The notes: generated by a model not told the origin, from the sequence alone. 64,000 bases of DNA from Streptomyces sp. NBC_01264 (GCF_026340675.1 NZ_JAPEOX010000001.1:6758001-6822000); one strand, 5' to 3'. Counted from the stretch's first letter, positions 7,708-17,331 are shown. Numbers and translations are program-made.

Positions 7708-9342
7708 GTGGCGCACCAGCCTCAGCCGTACCCCCTGAACGCCGAAGCGGTACGCACCTGGAGCTCGCTGGCCCTGGCCGCACTGGGCCGGGCCCGCGAG
7801 GACATCGACGCGATCAACGTCTATCCGGTCGCCGACGCGGACACCGGCACCAACCTCTACCTGACCGCCGAATCGGCGGACCGCGAGCTCACGGACCTCC
7901 TCGCCGGAGTGACCGACGGCACAGCCGGCGCCTCCCTCCCCGAGGCCGTACGGGCCTTCGCCCACGGCGCCCTGATAGGCGCCCGGGGCAACTCCGGGAC
8001 GATCCTCGCGCAGCTGCTGCGCGGGGTGGCCGACGTACTGGGCGACGAGCCCGCCGGGCGCGATCCCGCGCGGCTGCTCGCGCAGGCCCTGACCCGGGCC
8101 GCCGAGGAGGCGTACCGGGCCGTCGCGCACCCGGTGGAGGGCACCATGCTCACGGTCGCCACCGCCGCCGCCCGGGCGGCGGAAGCCGCCGCCGGGACGG
8201 TCGCAGACGTGGCCGGTGCCGCCTACGACGGAGCCCGCGCGGCCCTCGCCGAGACCCCGGGCCAGCTGGCCGCGCTGGGGCGGGCCGGGGTCGTCGACGC
8301 CGGGGGCTGCGGACTGGTCGCCGTACTCGGGGCCCTGTGGCAGGCGCTGTCCGGGCGCGAGCCGGCGCCCGAACCGGTCCGCGGCCGGGCCGTGCCCGTA
8401 CCGAAACCTGCCGAGCCCTGCGCCGAGGAGCACGGCGGACCCGCCTACGAGGTGATCTACCTGCTGGAGGCCCCCGAGGCGGAGGTCGACCGGCTGCGCA
8501 CCCGCCTCGACTCCCTCGGGGACTCCCTCGTGGTGGTCGGCGGCGACGGGCTGTGGAACGTCCACGTCCACGTCGACGACCCCGGCGCGGCCGTGGAGGC
8601 CGCGGTGGTCGCCGGGCGGCCGTACCGCATCCGCATCACGCACTTCGGCGACGAACGCCGCCGCGCCCGCGGCGAGCGCTCCCAGCGCGCGGTCGTCGCC
8701 GTGGTCCAGGGCGAGGGCCTGGCCGGACTGTGCGGAGAGGCGGGCGCCACCACCGTGCTCGCCCGGCCCGAAGCCCCGCCGGCCGTCGCCGAACTGGCCG
8801 ACGCCATCCGCGAGGCGCACGCCCGCGAGGTCGTCCTGCTCCCGAACGGCGCCGAACTGCGCGCGGTCGCGGCGGCCGCCGCCCAGCAGGCGCGGGCCGA
8901 AGGCGTACGGGTCGCCGTGATCCCCACCCGCTCCGAGGTCCAGGGCCTGGCCGCCCTCGCCGTGCACGACCCGGACGGCACCTTCGACGAGGACGTGGTC
9001 GCCATGACGGCGGCCGCCGGGGCCACCCGCTACGGCGAACTCGCCGTCGCCGAACGGCAGTCCTTCACCTCGGCCGGCATCTGCCAGGCCGGCGACGTGC
9101 TCGGTCTCATCGACGGCGACGTCGCCGTCATCGGCACGGCCCTGGCCGAGACCGCCGAGGCCGTCCTGGCCCGCATGCTCGGATCCGGCGGCGAACTGGT
9201 CACCCTGGTCCTGGGCCCCGAGGCCCCCGAGGAGCTCGCCGACCGCCTGGAGGCGTACGTCCAGCACGGTCACCTCGCCGTCGACACCGTCACCTATCAG
9301 GGCGGACGCTGGTCCGCGCCGCTGCTCATCGGGGTGGAATAG
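7708..9342 (+). CDS. DAK2/DegV-associated family protein, FakA-like (YloV family)
   Basis: A 544-residue protein of the YloV/FakA family. FakA is the ATP-dependent kinase subunit that phosphorylates fatty acids held by a DegV-type FakB partner. The N-terminal DhaL-like domain carries NVYPVADADTGTNLYLT, whose aspartates bind magnesium, and HGALIGARGNSGTILAQLLRG, the ATP-binding loop. The C-terminal half resembles the extra domain of FakA proteins. GTG 7708 is chosen because AAGGAGGAA lies 7 bp upstream. No FakB gene is nearby, and the acyl substrate is inferred only from the family. It precedes recG by 26 bp and is probably co-transcribed with it, as yloV and recG are neighbours in many Gram-positive genomes. 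Confidence 0.85.
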   Translation: MAHQPQPYPLNAEAVRTWSSLALAALGRAREDIDAINVYPVADADTGTNLYLTAESADRELTDLLAGVTDGTAGASLPEAVRAFAHGALIGARGNSGTILAQLLRGVADVLGDEPAGRDPARLLAQALTRAAEEAYRAVAHPVEGTMLTVATAAARAAEAAAGTVADVAGAAYDGARAALAETPGQLAALGRAGVVDAGGCGLVAVLGALWQALSGREPAPEPVRGRAVPVPKPAEPCAEEHGGPAYEVIYLLEAPEAEVDRLRTRLDSLGDSLVVVGGDGLWNVHVHVDDPGAAVEAAVVAGRPYRIRITHFGDERRRARGERSQRAVVAVVQGEGLAGLCGEAGATTVLARPEAPPAVAELADAIREAHAREVVLLPNGAELRAVAAAAAQQARAEGVRVAVIPTRSEVQGLAALAVHDPDGTFDEDVVAMTAAAGATRYGELAVAERQSFTSAGICQAGDVLGLIDGDVAVIGTALAETAEAVLARMLGSGGELVTLVLGPEAPEELADRLEAYVQHGHLAVDTVTYQGGRWSAPLLIGVE

Positions 9343-9368
9343 CCGGGTTGTCGGCGCCATGGTGTGCA

Positions 9369-11606
9369 ATGGAACACGTGCCCGCGCTCGACGAAGACCT
9401 CAAGAAGACCCTCGGCCCCGCCACCGCGAAGGTGCTGGCCGAGCAGCTCGGCCTGCACACGGCCCTGGACCTGCTCCACCACTACCCCCGGCGGTACGCG
9501 GAGCGCGGCGAGCTGACCTCGCTGGCCGAACTCGCGGACCAGATCGACGAACACGTCACGGTGGTCGCGCAGGTCGCCGACGCCCGCCTGCTGACGTACC
9601 AGGGCAGCCGGGGCGGCGGAAAGCGCCTCGAAGTCACCATCACCGACGGCAGCGGACGGCTCCAGCTGGTCTTCTTCGGGTCCGGCGTCCACAAGCCGCA
9701 CAAGGAACTCCTGCCCGGCAGCCGCGCCATGTTCGCGGGCAAGGTCGGCATGTTCAACCACAAGCTCCAGCTCGCCCACCCGGCCTACGAACCGCTCGGC
9801 GCCGACGCCTCCGACCGGGACGCGGCCGCCGCCTTCGCGAGCCAGCTCATCCCGATCTACCCCGCCTGCGCGAAGCTCGAGTCCTGGAAGATCGCCAAGT
9901 GCGTGGACGCGGTGCTCCCCACGGCCCAGGAGGTCGTCGACCCGCTGCCCGGCTCCCTGCGCGAGGACCGCGGACTGGTCCCGCTCACCGAGGCCCTGCT
10001 GAAGATCCACCGCCCGGTCACCAAGGCCGACATCGAGGACGCCCGCGGCCGTCTCAAGTGGGACGAGGCCTTCGTCCTCCAGGTCGCCCTGGCCCGCCGC
10101 CGGCACGCCGACTCCCAGCTCCCGGCCGTACCCCGCCGCCCCACCCCCGGCGGCCTCCTCGAATCCTTCGACGCCAAGCTCCCCTTCACCCTCACCGAAG
10201 GCCAGCGGACCGTCTCCAAGGAGATCTTCGACGACCTCGCCACCGACCACCCCATGCACCGCCTCCTCCAGGGGGAGGTCGGTTCGGGAAAGACGATGGT
10301 CGCCCTGCGGGCCATGCTCGCCGTCGTCGACTCCGGCGGGCAGGCCGCCATGCTCGCCCCCACCGAGGTGCTCGCACAGCAGCACCACCGGTCCATCACC
10401 GAGATGATGGGCGAGCTCGCCGAGGGCGGCATGCTCGGCGGCTCCGACCGGGGGACCAAGGTGGTCCTGCTCACCGGATCGATGGGGATGCCCGCGCGGC
10501 GCCAGGCGCTGCTCGACCTGATCACCGGCGAGGCCGGGCTCGTGATCGGCACGCACGCGCTCATCGAGGACAAGGTCCAGTTCCACGACCTCGGCCTGGT
10601 CGTCGTCGACGAGCAGCACCGCTTCGGCGTGGAGCAGCGCGACGCCCTGCGCTCCAAGGGCAAGCAGCCGCCGCACCTGCTCGTCATGACCGCCACCCCG
10701 ATCCCGCGCACGGTCGCCATGACCGTCTTCGGCGATCTGGAGACCTCCGTACTGGACCAGCTCCCCGCCGGCCGTTCCCCGATCGCCACCCACGTGGTGC
10801 CCGCCAAGGACAAGCCGCACTTCCTGGCCCGGACCTGGGAGCGGGTCCGCGAGGAAGTCGAGAACGGCCACCAGGCGTACGTGGTCTGCCCGCGCATCGG
10901 GGACGGGGAGGACGAGAACGGCAAGGGCGCCAAGGGAGCGAAGGGAGCCGCCGCGAAGAAGAAGGCGGCGGCCGAGGAGGACGGCGACCGGCGGCCCCCG
11001 CTGGCGGTGCTGGAGATCGCCGAGCAGCTCACCCGGGGCCCCCTCGCCGGGCTCTGCGTCGAGGTGCTGCACGGGCGGATGGACCCCGCCGACAAGGACG
11101 ACGTGATGCGCCGCTTCACTGCCGGCGAGGTCAAGGTGCTGGTCGCCACCACCGTCATCGAGGTCGGCGTGAACGTCCCGAACTCCACCGTCATGGTCAT
11201 CATGGACGCGGACCGCTTCGGCGTCTCCCAGCTCCACCAGCTCCGCGGCCGCGTCGGCCGCGGCTCCGCCCCGGGGCTCTGCCTGCTGGTCAGCGAGATG
11301 CACGAAGCCAGCCCCGCCCGCGCCCGGCTCGCGGCCGTCGCCGCCACCCTGGACGGCTTCGAGCTCTCCCGCATCGACCTGGAGCAGCGCCGCGAGGGCG
11401 ACGTGCTCGGCCAGGCCCAGTCCGGTGTCCGGTCCTCCCTGCGGATGCTCGCGGTCATCGAGGACGAGGAGGTCATCACCCAGGCCCGGGAGGAGGCCAC
11501 CCGCGTGGTCGCCGCCGATCCCGAGCTCACGGAGCTGCCCGGCCTGCGGACCGCCCTGGACGCCCTGCTGGACACCGAGCGGGAGCAGTACCTGGAGAAG
11601 GGCTGA
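9369..11606 (+). CDS. recG: ATP-dependent DNA helicase RecG
   Basis: A 745-residue superfamily 2 helicase that remodels stalled replication forks and Holliday junctions. An N-terminal wedge/OB-fold part is followed by helicase motifs: Walker A GEVGSGKTM near residue 302, the DEQH box VVDEQHRFG near 412, and the C-terminal QLRGRVGRG motif. A Lys/Ala/Gly-rich insertion (GKGAKGAKGAAAKKK, about residues 518-532) interrupts the second RecA-like domain and probably forms a surface loop. The start is the ATG at 9369. It is followed by rsmD and coaD, the usual actinobacterial order. Confidence 0.96.
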   Translation: MEHVPALDEDLKKTLGPATAKVLAEQLGLHTALDLLHHYPRRYAERGELTSLAELADQIDEHVTVVAQVADARLLTYQGSRGGGKRLEVTITDGSGRLQLVFFGSGVHKPHKELLPGSRAMFAGKVGMFNHKLQLAHPAYEPLGADASDRDAAAAFASQLIPIYPACAKLESWKIAKCVDAVLPTAQEVVDPLPGSLREDRGLVPLTEALLKIHRPVTKADIEDARGRLKWDEAFVLQVALARRRHADSQLPAVPRRPTPGGLLESFDAKLPFTLTEGQRTVSKEIFDDLATDHPMHRLLQGEVGSGKTMVALRAMLAVVDSGGQAAMLAPTEVLAQQHHRSITEMMGELAEGGMLGGSDRGTKVVLLTGSMGMPARRQALLDLITGEAGLVIGTHALIEDKVQFHDLGLVVVDEQHRFGVEQRDALRSKGKQPPHLLVMTATPIPRTVAMTVFGDLETSVLDQLPAGRSPIATHVVPAKDKPHFLARTWERVREEVENGHQAYVVCPRIGDGEDENGKGAKGAKGAAAKKKAAAEEDGDRRPPLAVLEIAEQLTRGPLAGLCVEVLHGRMDPADKDDVMRRFTAGEVKVLVATTVIEVGVNVPNSTVMVIMDADRFGVSQLHQLRGRVGRGSAPGLCLLVSEMHEASPARARLAAVAATLDGFELSRIDLEQRREGDVLGQAQSGVRSSLRMLAVIEDEEVITQAREEATRVVAADPELTELPGLRTALDALLDTEREQYLEKG

Positions 11607-11680
11607 CGGGTGCGGTGACGGGTACGACCTATCGTTGAACACCTGCACCACCCGTTGCCCCGCTCACCGAAGGACCCCAG

Positions 11681-12259
11681 ATGACCCGCGTGATCGCCGG
11701 AAGCGCCGGCGGGCGACGCCTCGCCGTACCGCCCGGCACCGGCACCCGCCCGACCTCGGACCGGATGCGCGAAGGACTCTTCTCCACCTGGGAGTCGCTG
11801 CACGGAGTGGAGGGGGCCCGCGTCCTCGACCTCTACGCCGGTTCCGGCGCCGTCGGCCTCGAGGCGCTCTCCCGCGGCGCGGACCACGCGCTGCTGGTCG
11901 AGCCCGACGCCAAGGCCGCCAAGGCGATCAAGGACAACATCACGTCGGTCGGCCTGCCCGGCGCCGAATTCCGGTCCGGCAGGGCCGAGCAGATCGTGGC
12001 CGGCGCCGCGCACGGGGACCCGTACGACATGGTCTTCCTGGACCCGCCGTACGAGGTCGAGAACGCACACCTCCGCGAGATCCTCCTCACACTCCGGTCC
12101 AATGGCTGGCTCACGGACGACGCGCTCGTCACCGTGGAGCGCAGGACCCGCAGCGGGGCCTTCCCGTGGCCGGACGGCTTCGAGCCGCTGCGCTCCAGGA
12201 AGTACGGCGAGGGCACCCTTTGGTACGGTCGCGCCGCCTCCACCAGCGAAGAGTCATGA
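11681..12259 (+). CDS. rsmD: 16S rRNA (guanine(966)-N(2))-methyltransferase
   Basis: A 192-residue RsmD that methylates G966 of 16S rRNA using S-adenosylmethionine during 30S assembly. The SAM-binding motif is VLDLYAGSGAVGLEAL, and the catalytic FLDPPYE (DPPY type for N-methylation) lies about two thirds along. The start RVIAGSAGGRRL is family-typical. Its stop overlaps an upstream in-frame ATG of coaD, matching the rsmD-coaD pairing found across bacteria. Confidence 0.95.
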   Translation: MTRVIAGSAGGRRLAVPPGTGTRPTSDRMREGLFSTWESLHGVEGARVLDLYAGSGAVGLEALSRGADHALLVEPDAKAAKAIKDNITSVGLPGAEFRSGRAEQIVAGAAHGDPYDMVFLDPPYEVENAHLREILLTLRSNGWLTDDALVTVERRTRSGAFPWPDGFEPLRSRKYGEGTLWYGRAASTSEES

Positions 12260-12288
12260 ACCCCGCACCCGGGAACGAGGGAATGCAG

Positions 12289-12768
12289 TTGCGCCGCGCC
12301 GTCTGTCCGGGGTCGTTCGACCCCATCACCAACGGACACCTCGACATCATCGGCAGGGCCTCGCGGCTCTACGACGTGGTCCACGTAGCCGTGATGATCA
12401 ACCAGTCCAAGCAGGGGCTCTTCACCGTCGAGGAGCGGATGGAGCTGATCCGCGAGGCGACCGCCGGCTACGGGAACATCGTGGTCGAGTCCTTCCACGG
12501 GCTCCTCGTCGACTTCTGCAAGCAGCGGGAGATCCCGGCCATCGTCAAGGGCCTGCGCGCCGTCAGCGACTTCGACTACGAGCTGCAGATGGCCCAGATG
12601 AACATGGGCCTGTCGGGCGTCGAGACCCTCTTCGTCCCGACCAACCCCACCTACAGCTTCCTGTCCTCCTCCCTGGTCAAGGAAGTGGCGGCCTGGGGCG
12701 GCGACGTCGCCCACCTGCTGCCCGCACACGTGCACGCCGCGCTGCTGGAGCGGCTGCCCCGGCGCTGA
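12289..12768 (+). CDS. coaD: Phosphopantetheine adenylyltransferase
   Basis: A CoaD that transfers AMP from ATP to 4'-phosphopantetheine, the fourth step of coenzyme A synthesis. The nucleotidyltransferase T/HxGH motif lies in PGSFDPITNGHLDII, and the C-terminal SFLSSSLVKEVA is the ISSS-type ATP-binding motif. Three in-frame starts exist: ATG 12256 (overlapping the rsmD stop), ATG 12283, and TTG 12289. The TTG gives a 159-residue protein beginning with the conserved LRRAVCPGSF region and has GAGGGA six bases upstream, so it is preferred. Biological function is not in doubt; only the start is. Confidence 0.93.
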   Translation: MRRAVCPGSFDPITNGHLDIIGRASRLYDVVHVAVMINQSKQGLFTVEERMELIREATAGYGNIVVESFHGLLVDFCKQREIPAIVKGLRAVSDFDYELQMAQMNMGLSGVETLFVPTNPTYSFLSSSLVKEVAAWGGDVAHLLPAHVHAALLERLPRR

Positions 12769-12885
12769 CCCCGGCCGCCGCCGCCCCTGACCGGGAGTCA
12801 GCCGGTGTCGGCTCCCGGGCCGGTGGCCTTACAGTCGTCCCGTCCGTCTCGGGAACCGCCCGGGGCCGAGAGAGTGCGAGCACCC

Positions 12886-13962
12886 ATGGACGTGCAGAAG
12901 AAGCTCGACGAGATCGTCGCGGCCGTCGGCAGCGCCCGGTCCATGCCCATGTCGGCCTCGTGCGTGATCAACCGCGCCGAGCTGCTCGCCCTGCTCGAAG
13001 AGGTACGGGGCGCCCTGCCGGGCTCCCTCGCACAGGCCCAGGAGCTCATCGGCGGCCGGGAGCAGATGGTCGAGGAGGCCCGCCGCGAGGCCGACCGGAT
13101 CATCGAGTCGGCGCACGCCCAGCGCGGTTCGCTGATCTCCGACACCGAGGTCGCACGGCGCTCCCAGGACGAGGCGGACCGGATCCTGGCGGAGGCCCGC
13201 CGGGAGGCCGACGAGGTCAAGGCCGAGGCCGACGACTACGTCGACAGCAAGCTCGCGAACTTCGAGGTCGTCCTCACCAAGACCATCGGCTCGGTGGACC
13301 GGGGCCGCGAGAAGCTGCTGGGCCGCGGCGCCGGGCTCGACGAGCAGGGTTACCCTGACGCCGAGGCGCCCGAGCGCAGCCACGACCCCGAGACGCAGCG
13401 CCAGCAGGCGGACGCGTACGTGGACACCAAGCTGGCCACCTTCGAAGCGGTGCTCTCCAAGACCCTGGAGGCCGTCGGCCGGGGCCGCCAGAAGCTGCTG
13501 GGCCGCGTGGCCACCGACGACCTCGGCGCGCACATGGCCGCCCAGGACGCGGTCGGGCACCAGCAGTCGCGCTCCTCCAGCGACGCGGACTTCCTGGCTG
13601 GGCTGGCCGAGCCGCAGGCGCCGCTGATCCCCGCACAGGCGCAGCCGGAGCCGCAGCCCTCGTACGACGCGTACTCCTACCAGCAGCCCGTCCAGCAGGA
13701 CGCCTACGCCTACCAGGACCCGTACTCCGGCTACCAGCAGCCCCAGCAGCAGCCCGACCCGTACGCGGTCTCGTACGAGCAGCAGCCCGACCCGTACCCC
13801 GGTGCAAGCACCGGCTCCACCGGAGCGGCTTACGCCGCGCACTACGATGCGCAGCAGCCGCAGCCCGTACAGGACCAGCAGGCGGCGCTCGACGAGACCA
13901 GCTTCTTCGACACGGGCATGATCAATCTGGACCAGCTGCGCCAGTACGAACAGGGCCGCTGA
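12886..13962 (+). CDS. DivIVA-like coiled-coil protein with internal duplication and Q/Y/P-rich tail; SepIVA positional homologue
   Basis: A 358-residue protein. Residues 1-115 start MDVQKKLDEIVAAVG and continue as Ala/Glu/Arg-rich coiled coil of DivIVA or ATP-synthase b-subunit type. Two similar segments follow: ADDYVDSKLANFEVVL ending in GREKLLGRG (about 113-148) and ADAYVDTKLATFEAVL ending in GRQKLLGRV (about 174-209). Residues from about 240 to 340 form a low-complexity tail rich in Gln, Tyr, Pro and Asp. The C-terminus ends in a short conserved-looking piece, FFDTGMINLDQLRQYEQG. It lies between coaD and the DUF177-rpmF-rnc genes, the place of SepIVA (Rv2927c), a septation and membrane-domain factor in mycobacteria. 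A GTG at 12874 is an alternative start. Function is inferred from context only. Confidence 0.75.
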   Translation: MDVQKKLDEIVAAVGSARSMPMSASCVINRAELLALLEEVRGALPGSLAQAQELIGGREQMVEEARREADRIIESAHAQRGSLISDTEVARRSQDEADRILAEARREADEVKAEADDYVDSKLANFEVVLTKTIGSVDRGREKLLGRGAGLDEQGYPDAEAPERSHDPETQRQQADAYVDTKLATFEAVLSKTLEAVGRGRQKLLGRVATDDLGAHMAAQDAVGHQQSRSSSDADFLAGLAEPQAPLIPAQAQPEPQPSYDAYSYQQPVQQDAYAYQDPYSGYQQPQQQPDPYAVSYEQQPDPYPGASTGSTGAAYAAHYDAQQPQPVQDQQAALDETSFFDTGMINLDQLRQYEQGR

Positions 13963-14093
13963 GCTCGCCCGGAACCTGGATTGGGCTCAGAGCGAAGCGG
14001 CGGGTATCCTGGCTCTTCGGTCGCGTATGCACCGCGATCCATGCTGCCCCCGAGTGGCGGAAATCTTGATCTTCAGCAGTCTCCAGTGATTTT

Positions 14094-14759
14094 GTGAAAG
14101 CGGGAACAGCCCTGAACACCCACCTCGACCACCGCAATCCTCTCGTGTTCGACACGCACGAGCTGGGTCGGCGTCCTGGTGCCATGCTGCGGCTGTCCCG
14201 TGAGATCGCGGCGCCGGCGGACCTCGGTCTCGCCGGAGTCATCGGAGTGCCCCAGGGCAACAAGCTGAACCTCAAGCTCCGCCTCGAGTCGGTCATGGAA
14301 GGGGTGCTTGTCACAGGCACCGTCCGTGGCTGGGCGACCGGGGAGTGCGTAAGGTGTCTGGAGGCCGTCGAGCGTGAGCTCAAGGCGGAGTTCCAGGAGA
14401 TGTTCTCGTACCCTGACGCCGACGACCGGATCCGCTCCAAGGCGGAGCCGGCCGACGACGCCGAGGACGACGAGGACACACTCTTTCTCGAGGACGGCTT
14501 GTTCGACCTCGAATCCGTGCTGCGCGATGTGGTGGTGCTCGCACTGCCGCTGCAGCCGGTGTGCCGGGAGGATTGTCTCGGACTGTGCCCCGATTGCGGG
14601 CTCAGCCTGAACGACGACCCGGACCACCATCATGACGCCGTCGACATCCGTTGGGCGGCACTGCAGGGACTCGTCACCGATCAGGGCGTCGAGAAGGACA
14701 ATATGAGCGGCACTGCCTCCGACGGAGTTCAGGGCGCCGCCGAGAAGCAGGAGAAGTAG
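14094..14759 (+). CDS. DUF177 (YceD) family protein
   Basis: A 221-residue member of the DUF177/YceD family, found next to rpmF in most bacteria and linked to 23S rRNA or L32 processing. It contains two pairs of conserved Cys near GECVRCLE and [13 protein letters not shown], the latter probably a metal-binding knuckle, and an acidic stretch ([11 protein letters not shown]) between them. The GTG at 14094 is used. The gene ends 2 bp before rpmF, so the two are translated together. The upstream 131 bp contain a candidate -10 (TATCCT near 14004) but no clear -35. Confidence 0.88.
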   Translation: MKAGTALNTHLDHRNPLVFDTHELGRRPGAMLRLSREIAAPADLGLAGVIGVPQGNKLNLKLRLESVMEGVLVTGTVRGWATGECVRCLEAVERELKAEFQEMFSYPDADDRIRSKAEPADDAEDDEDTLFLEDGLFDLESVLRDVVVLALPLQPVCREDCLGLCPDCGLSLNDDPDHHHDAVDIRWAALQGLVTDQGVEKDNMSGTASDGVQGAAEKQEK

Positions 14760-14761
14760 CC

Positions 14762-14935
14762 GTGGCTGTTCCGAAGCGGAAGATGTCGCGCAGCAACACG
14801 CGCCACCGCCGGTCGCAGTGGAAGGCTGCGGTCCCCACCCTGGTTTCGTGTGAGCGTTGCCAGGAGCCGAAGCTCCAGCACATTGCGTGCCCGAGCTGCG
14901 GCACCTACAACAAGCGCCAGGTCCTCGAGGTCTGA
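14762..14935 (+). CDS. rpmF: 50S ribosomal protein L32, zinc-ribbon form
   Basis: A 57-residue L32 of the large subunit. The N-terminus [16 protein letters not shown] is family-typical, and four cysteines in two CxxC pairs (SCERCQ and ACPSCG) form a zinc ribbon, so this is the Cys-containing form. The GTG start lies 2 bp after the DUF177 stop, with its GGAGAAG ribosome binding site inside the end of that gene. It lies 19 bp upstream of rnc. Confidence 0.96.
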   Translation: MAVPKRKMSRSNTRHRRSQWKAAVPTLVSCERCQEPKLQHIACPSCGTYNKRQVLEV

Positions 14936-14954
14936 GCGGCTGGTGAGAGGCGCA

Positions 14955-15776
14955 ATGTCTGAGCTGTCCAACGCTGAGAAGCAGGCAGACAGTAAGAACG
15001 CGGCCTCGTCCCACGTGCTTCTGGAAGGGCGGCTCGGGTATCGACTCGAGTCCGCCCTTCTGGTGCGTGCGCTGACCCACCGCTCGTACGCGTACGAGAA
15101 CGGCGGTCTGCCCACCAACGAACGCCTGGAGTTCCTCGGGGACTCCGTGCTGGGCTTGGTGGTCACGGACACGCTGTACACGACCCACCCCGATCTGCCG
15201 GAAGGCCAACTGGCCAAACTGCGGGCCGCGGTAGTCAACTCGCGTGCACTTGCCGAAGTCAGCCGCGGGCTCGAACTCGGCTCCTTCATCCGGCTCGGCC
15301 GGGGTGAAGAGGGCACGGGTGGCCGGGACAAGGCTTCCATCCTCGCCGACACCCTTGAAGCGGTGATCGGCGCGGTCTACCTCGACCAGGGTCTCGACGC
15401 GGCCTCGGAGCTGGTTCACCGGCTCTTCGACCCGCTCATCGACAGGTCCTCGAACCTCGGCGCCGGCCTGGACTGGAAGACCAGTCTCCAGGAACTCACG
15501 GCCGCCGAAGGTCTCGGGGTGCCCGAATACCTGGTCACCGAGACCGGCCCGGACCACGAGAAGACCTTCACCGCCGCCGCGCGCGTCGGTGGGATCTCTT
15601 ACGGCACCGGTGTCGGGCGCAGCAAGAAGGAAGCGGAACAGCAGGCGGCGGAGTCCGCGTGGCGCGGTATCAGTACCGCGACGGGCGAGCAGACCTCGAC
15701 GACTGCCGGGACCACGGCCGCTCCGGCCGAGGACGACGGGACGCCGACTCCCGCCGACCCGGCGCCGGACGCCTGA
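14955..15776 (+). CDS. rnc: Ribonuclease III
   Basis: A 273-residue RNase III that cuts double-stranded RNA in rRNA precursors and mRNAs. In S. coelicolor the orthologue (absB) globally affects antibiotic production. The catalytic signature [16 protein letters not shown] is near residue 55, a second acidic site is at [13 protein letters not shown], and a double-stranded RNA-binding domain follows (about 155-235, ending [13 protein letters not shown]). The C-terminal 40 residues are a Thr/Ala/Pro-rich tail. It is the last gene of the DUF177-rpmF-rnc group, with mutM 151 bp further on. Confidence 0.97.
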   Translation: MSELSNAEKQADSKNAASSHVLLEGRLGYRLESALLVRALTHRSYAYENGGLPTNERLEFLGDSVLGLVVTDTLYTTHPDLPEGQLAKLRAAVVNSRALAEVSRGLELGSFIRLGRGEEGTGGRDKASILADTLEAVIGAVYLDQGLDAASELVHRLFDPLIDRSSNLGAGLDWKTSLQELTAAEGLGVPEYLVTETGPDHEKTFTAAARVGGISYGTGVGRSKKEAEQQAAESAWRGISTATGEQTSTTAGTTAAPAEDDGTPTPADPAPDA

Positions 15777-15927
15777 CCCGTTCTTCCGGGAACTCCCCGC
15801 CCCGCCACCTGCTCCGGCAGGCGGCGGGGCGGACCCGTTTCCGGGGAAAGGCCCCCGCGGGGCGGGCGGGGCGGGCCCGGTAGGCTCGGCGGCAGCGTCC
15901 CGATCCGCACTCCCTCCGGAGGACCCC

Positions 15928-16797
15928 GTGCCCGAGCTGCCCGAAGTCGAAGTGGTGCGGCGCGGGCTGGAGCGCTGGGTGGCCGGGCGGACCGTCACGG
16001 CCGTCGAGGTCCTGCACCCGCGCGCCGTACGCCGGCACGAGGGCGGCGGCGCCGATTTCGCGGCGCGGCTCACGGGGGAGACCTTCGGGGTCCCCATGCG
16101 GCGCGGCAAGTACCTGTGGCTGCCGCTGGAGGACCGGGAGCACTCCGTGCTCGGGCACCTCGGGATGAGCGGCCAGCTCCTCGTGCAGCCCGAGGGGGCG
16201 CCCGACGAGAAGCACCTGCGCATCCGGGTGCGGTTCGGGGACGACGCCGGGACGGAGCTGCGCTTCGTGGACCAGCGGACCTTCGGCGGGCTGTCGCTGC
16301 ACGCCTGCGTCCCCGGCAGCGCGGAAGGGCTGCCCGACGTCATCGCGCACATCGCGCGGGACCCCCTGGACCCGCTCTTCGACGAGACGGCCTACCACCT
16401 GGCGCTGCGCGCCAAGCGCACCACCGTGAAGCGGGCGCTGCTCGACCAGTCGCTGATCAGCGGGGTCGGCAACATCTACGCGGACGAATCGCTCTGGCGC
16501 GCCAAGCTGCACTACGAGCGCCCCACGGCCACGCTCACGCGCCCCCGGAGCGCGGAACTCCTCGGCCACGTCCGCGACGTCATGAACGAGGCGCTCGCCG
16601 TCGGCGGCACCAGCTTCGACAGCCTCTACGTCAACGTCAACGGCGAGTCCGGCTACTTCGACCGTTCGCTCGACGCCTACGGCCGGGAGGACGAGCCCTG
16701 CCGGCGCTGCGGCACTTCGATGCGGCGCAGGCCTTGGATGAACCGGTCGAGCTACTTCTGCCCGCGCTGCCAGCGGCCCTCGCGCGTGGCGTCGTAG
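15928..16797 (+). CDS. mutM: Formamidopyrimidine-DNA glycosylase
   Basis: A 289-residue Fpg/MutM that removes 8-oxoguanine and other oxidised purines and cuts the strand at the abasic site. After Met removal the N-terminus is PELPEVE, with the catalytic Pro and Glu in place. The helix-two-turn-helix motif ([13 protein letters not shown]) is present, and the C-terminal zinc finger uses CRRCG and CPRCQR. GTG 15928 has CCGGAGG upstream. The last 46 bp are antisense to the end of the convergent hxlR-type gene. Confidence 0.97.
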   Translation: MPELPEVEVVRRGLERWVAGRTVTAVEVLHPRAVRRHEGGGADFAARLTGETFGVPMRRGKYLWLPLEDREHSVLGHLGMSGQLLVQPEGAPDEKHLRIRVRFGDDAGTELRFVDQRTFGGLSLHACVPGSAEGLPDVIAHIARDPLDPLFDETAYHLALRAKRTTVKRALLDQSLISGVGNIYADESLWRAKLHYERPTATLTRPRSAELLGHVRDVMNEALAVGGTSFDSLYVNVNGESGYFDRSLDAYGREDEPCRRCGTSMRRRPWMNRSSYFCPRCQRPSRVAS

Positions 16798-17153
16798 GCG
16801 GACCTGGAAGAGAGCACCGCGGGCATGCTGCCCTCCAGCAGCCCGATGAGCGCGTCCACGCGCTCCGCGACCGATACGCCGAACGGGGTCAGCTCGTAGT
16901 CGACCCGGGGCGGGTTGGTCGGCTGGGCCTCCCGGTTGACGATGCCGTCGCGCTCCAGCGCGTGCAGGGTCTGGGAGAGCATCTTCTCGCTTATGCCGTC
17001 CACGCGGCGGCGCAGCTCGTTGAACCGGCACGGCCCCTTGGACAGGGCGCCGACCGTGAGGCTGCCCCAGCGACCCGTGACGTTCTCCAGCGTCTCGCGG
17101 GACGGGCACGCACGAGCGAACACATCGAAGGCTTCGGAGGCCTGTTCGGGCAC
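16752..17153 (-). CDS. HxlR-family transcriptional regulator, possible quinone/redox sensor
   Basis: A winged helix-turn-helix repressor of the HxlR family (133 residues from GTG 17153, which has GAGGGTGA upstream; an ATG at 17192 would add 13 residues). The core reads [15 protein letters not shown], then the recognition helix region [19 protein letters not shown] single conserved Cys (C16 in the short form, context RACPSRE) sits where QorR and YodB have their redox-sensing Cys. It is divergent from a flavodoxin-type reductase gene, a common arrangement for quinone-responsive switches. Its 3' end overlaps mutM by 46 bp in antisense. Regulation of the neighbour is inferred. Confidence 0.85.
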   Translation of the reverse strand: MPEQASEAFDVFARACPSRETLENVTGRWGSLTVGALSKGPCRFNELRRRVDGISEKMLSQTLHALERDGIVNREAQPTNPPRVDYELTPFGVSVAERVDALIGLLEGSMPAVLSSRSAYDATREGRWQRGQK

Positions 17154-17229
17154 GCCGTCACCCTCGGTTTCGCTACACCCTGGAATCTGCATGGTTTCAG
17201 CCTACTACTGAGCAGCGCCAGCCATCAGG

Positions 17230-17258
17230 TTGCGCTTTCGAAAAGTTAGTGGTTACCT
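17230..17258 (+). promoter_or_regulatory. Candidate promoter/operator between hxlR-type and flavodoxin genes
   Basis: TTGCGC (17230-17235) and TTACCT (17253-17258) are spaced by exactly 17 bp. The imperfect direct element GTTAGTGGTTAC (17245-17256) overlaps the spacer and -10, a good place for an HxlR-type repressor. Confidence 0.45.
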
Positions 17259-17331
17259 CTGTGTTGTTGCATCACGCCGCACAGCCCGCACAACGCCGTG
17301 TACCCCACGGTGTTTTCCGAGGGAGACCGTC

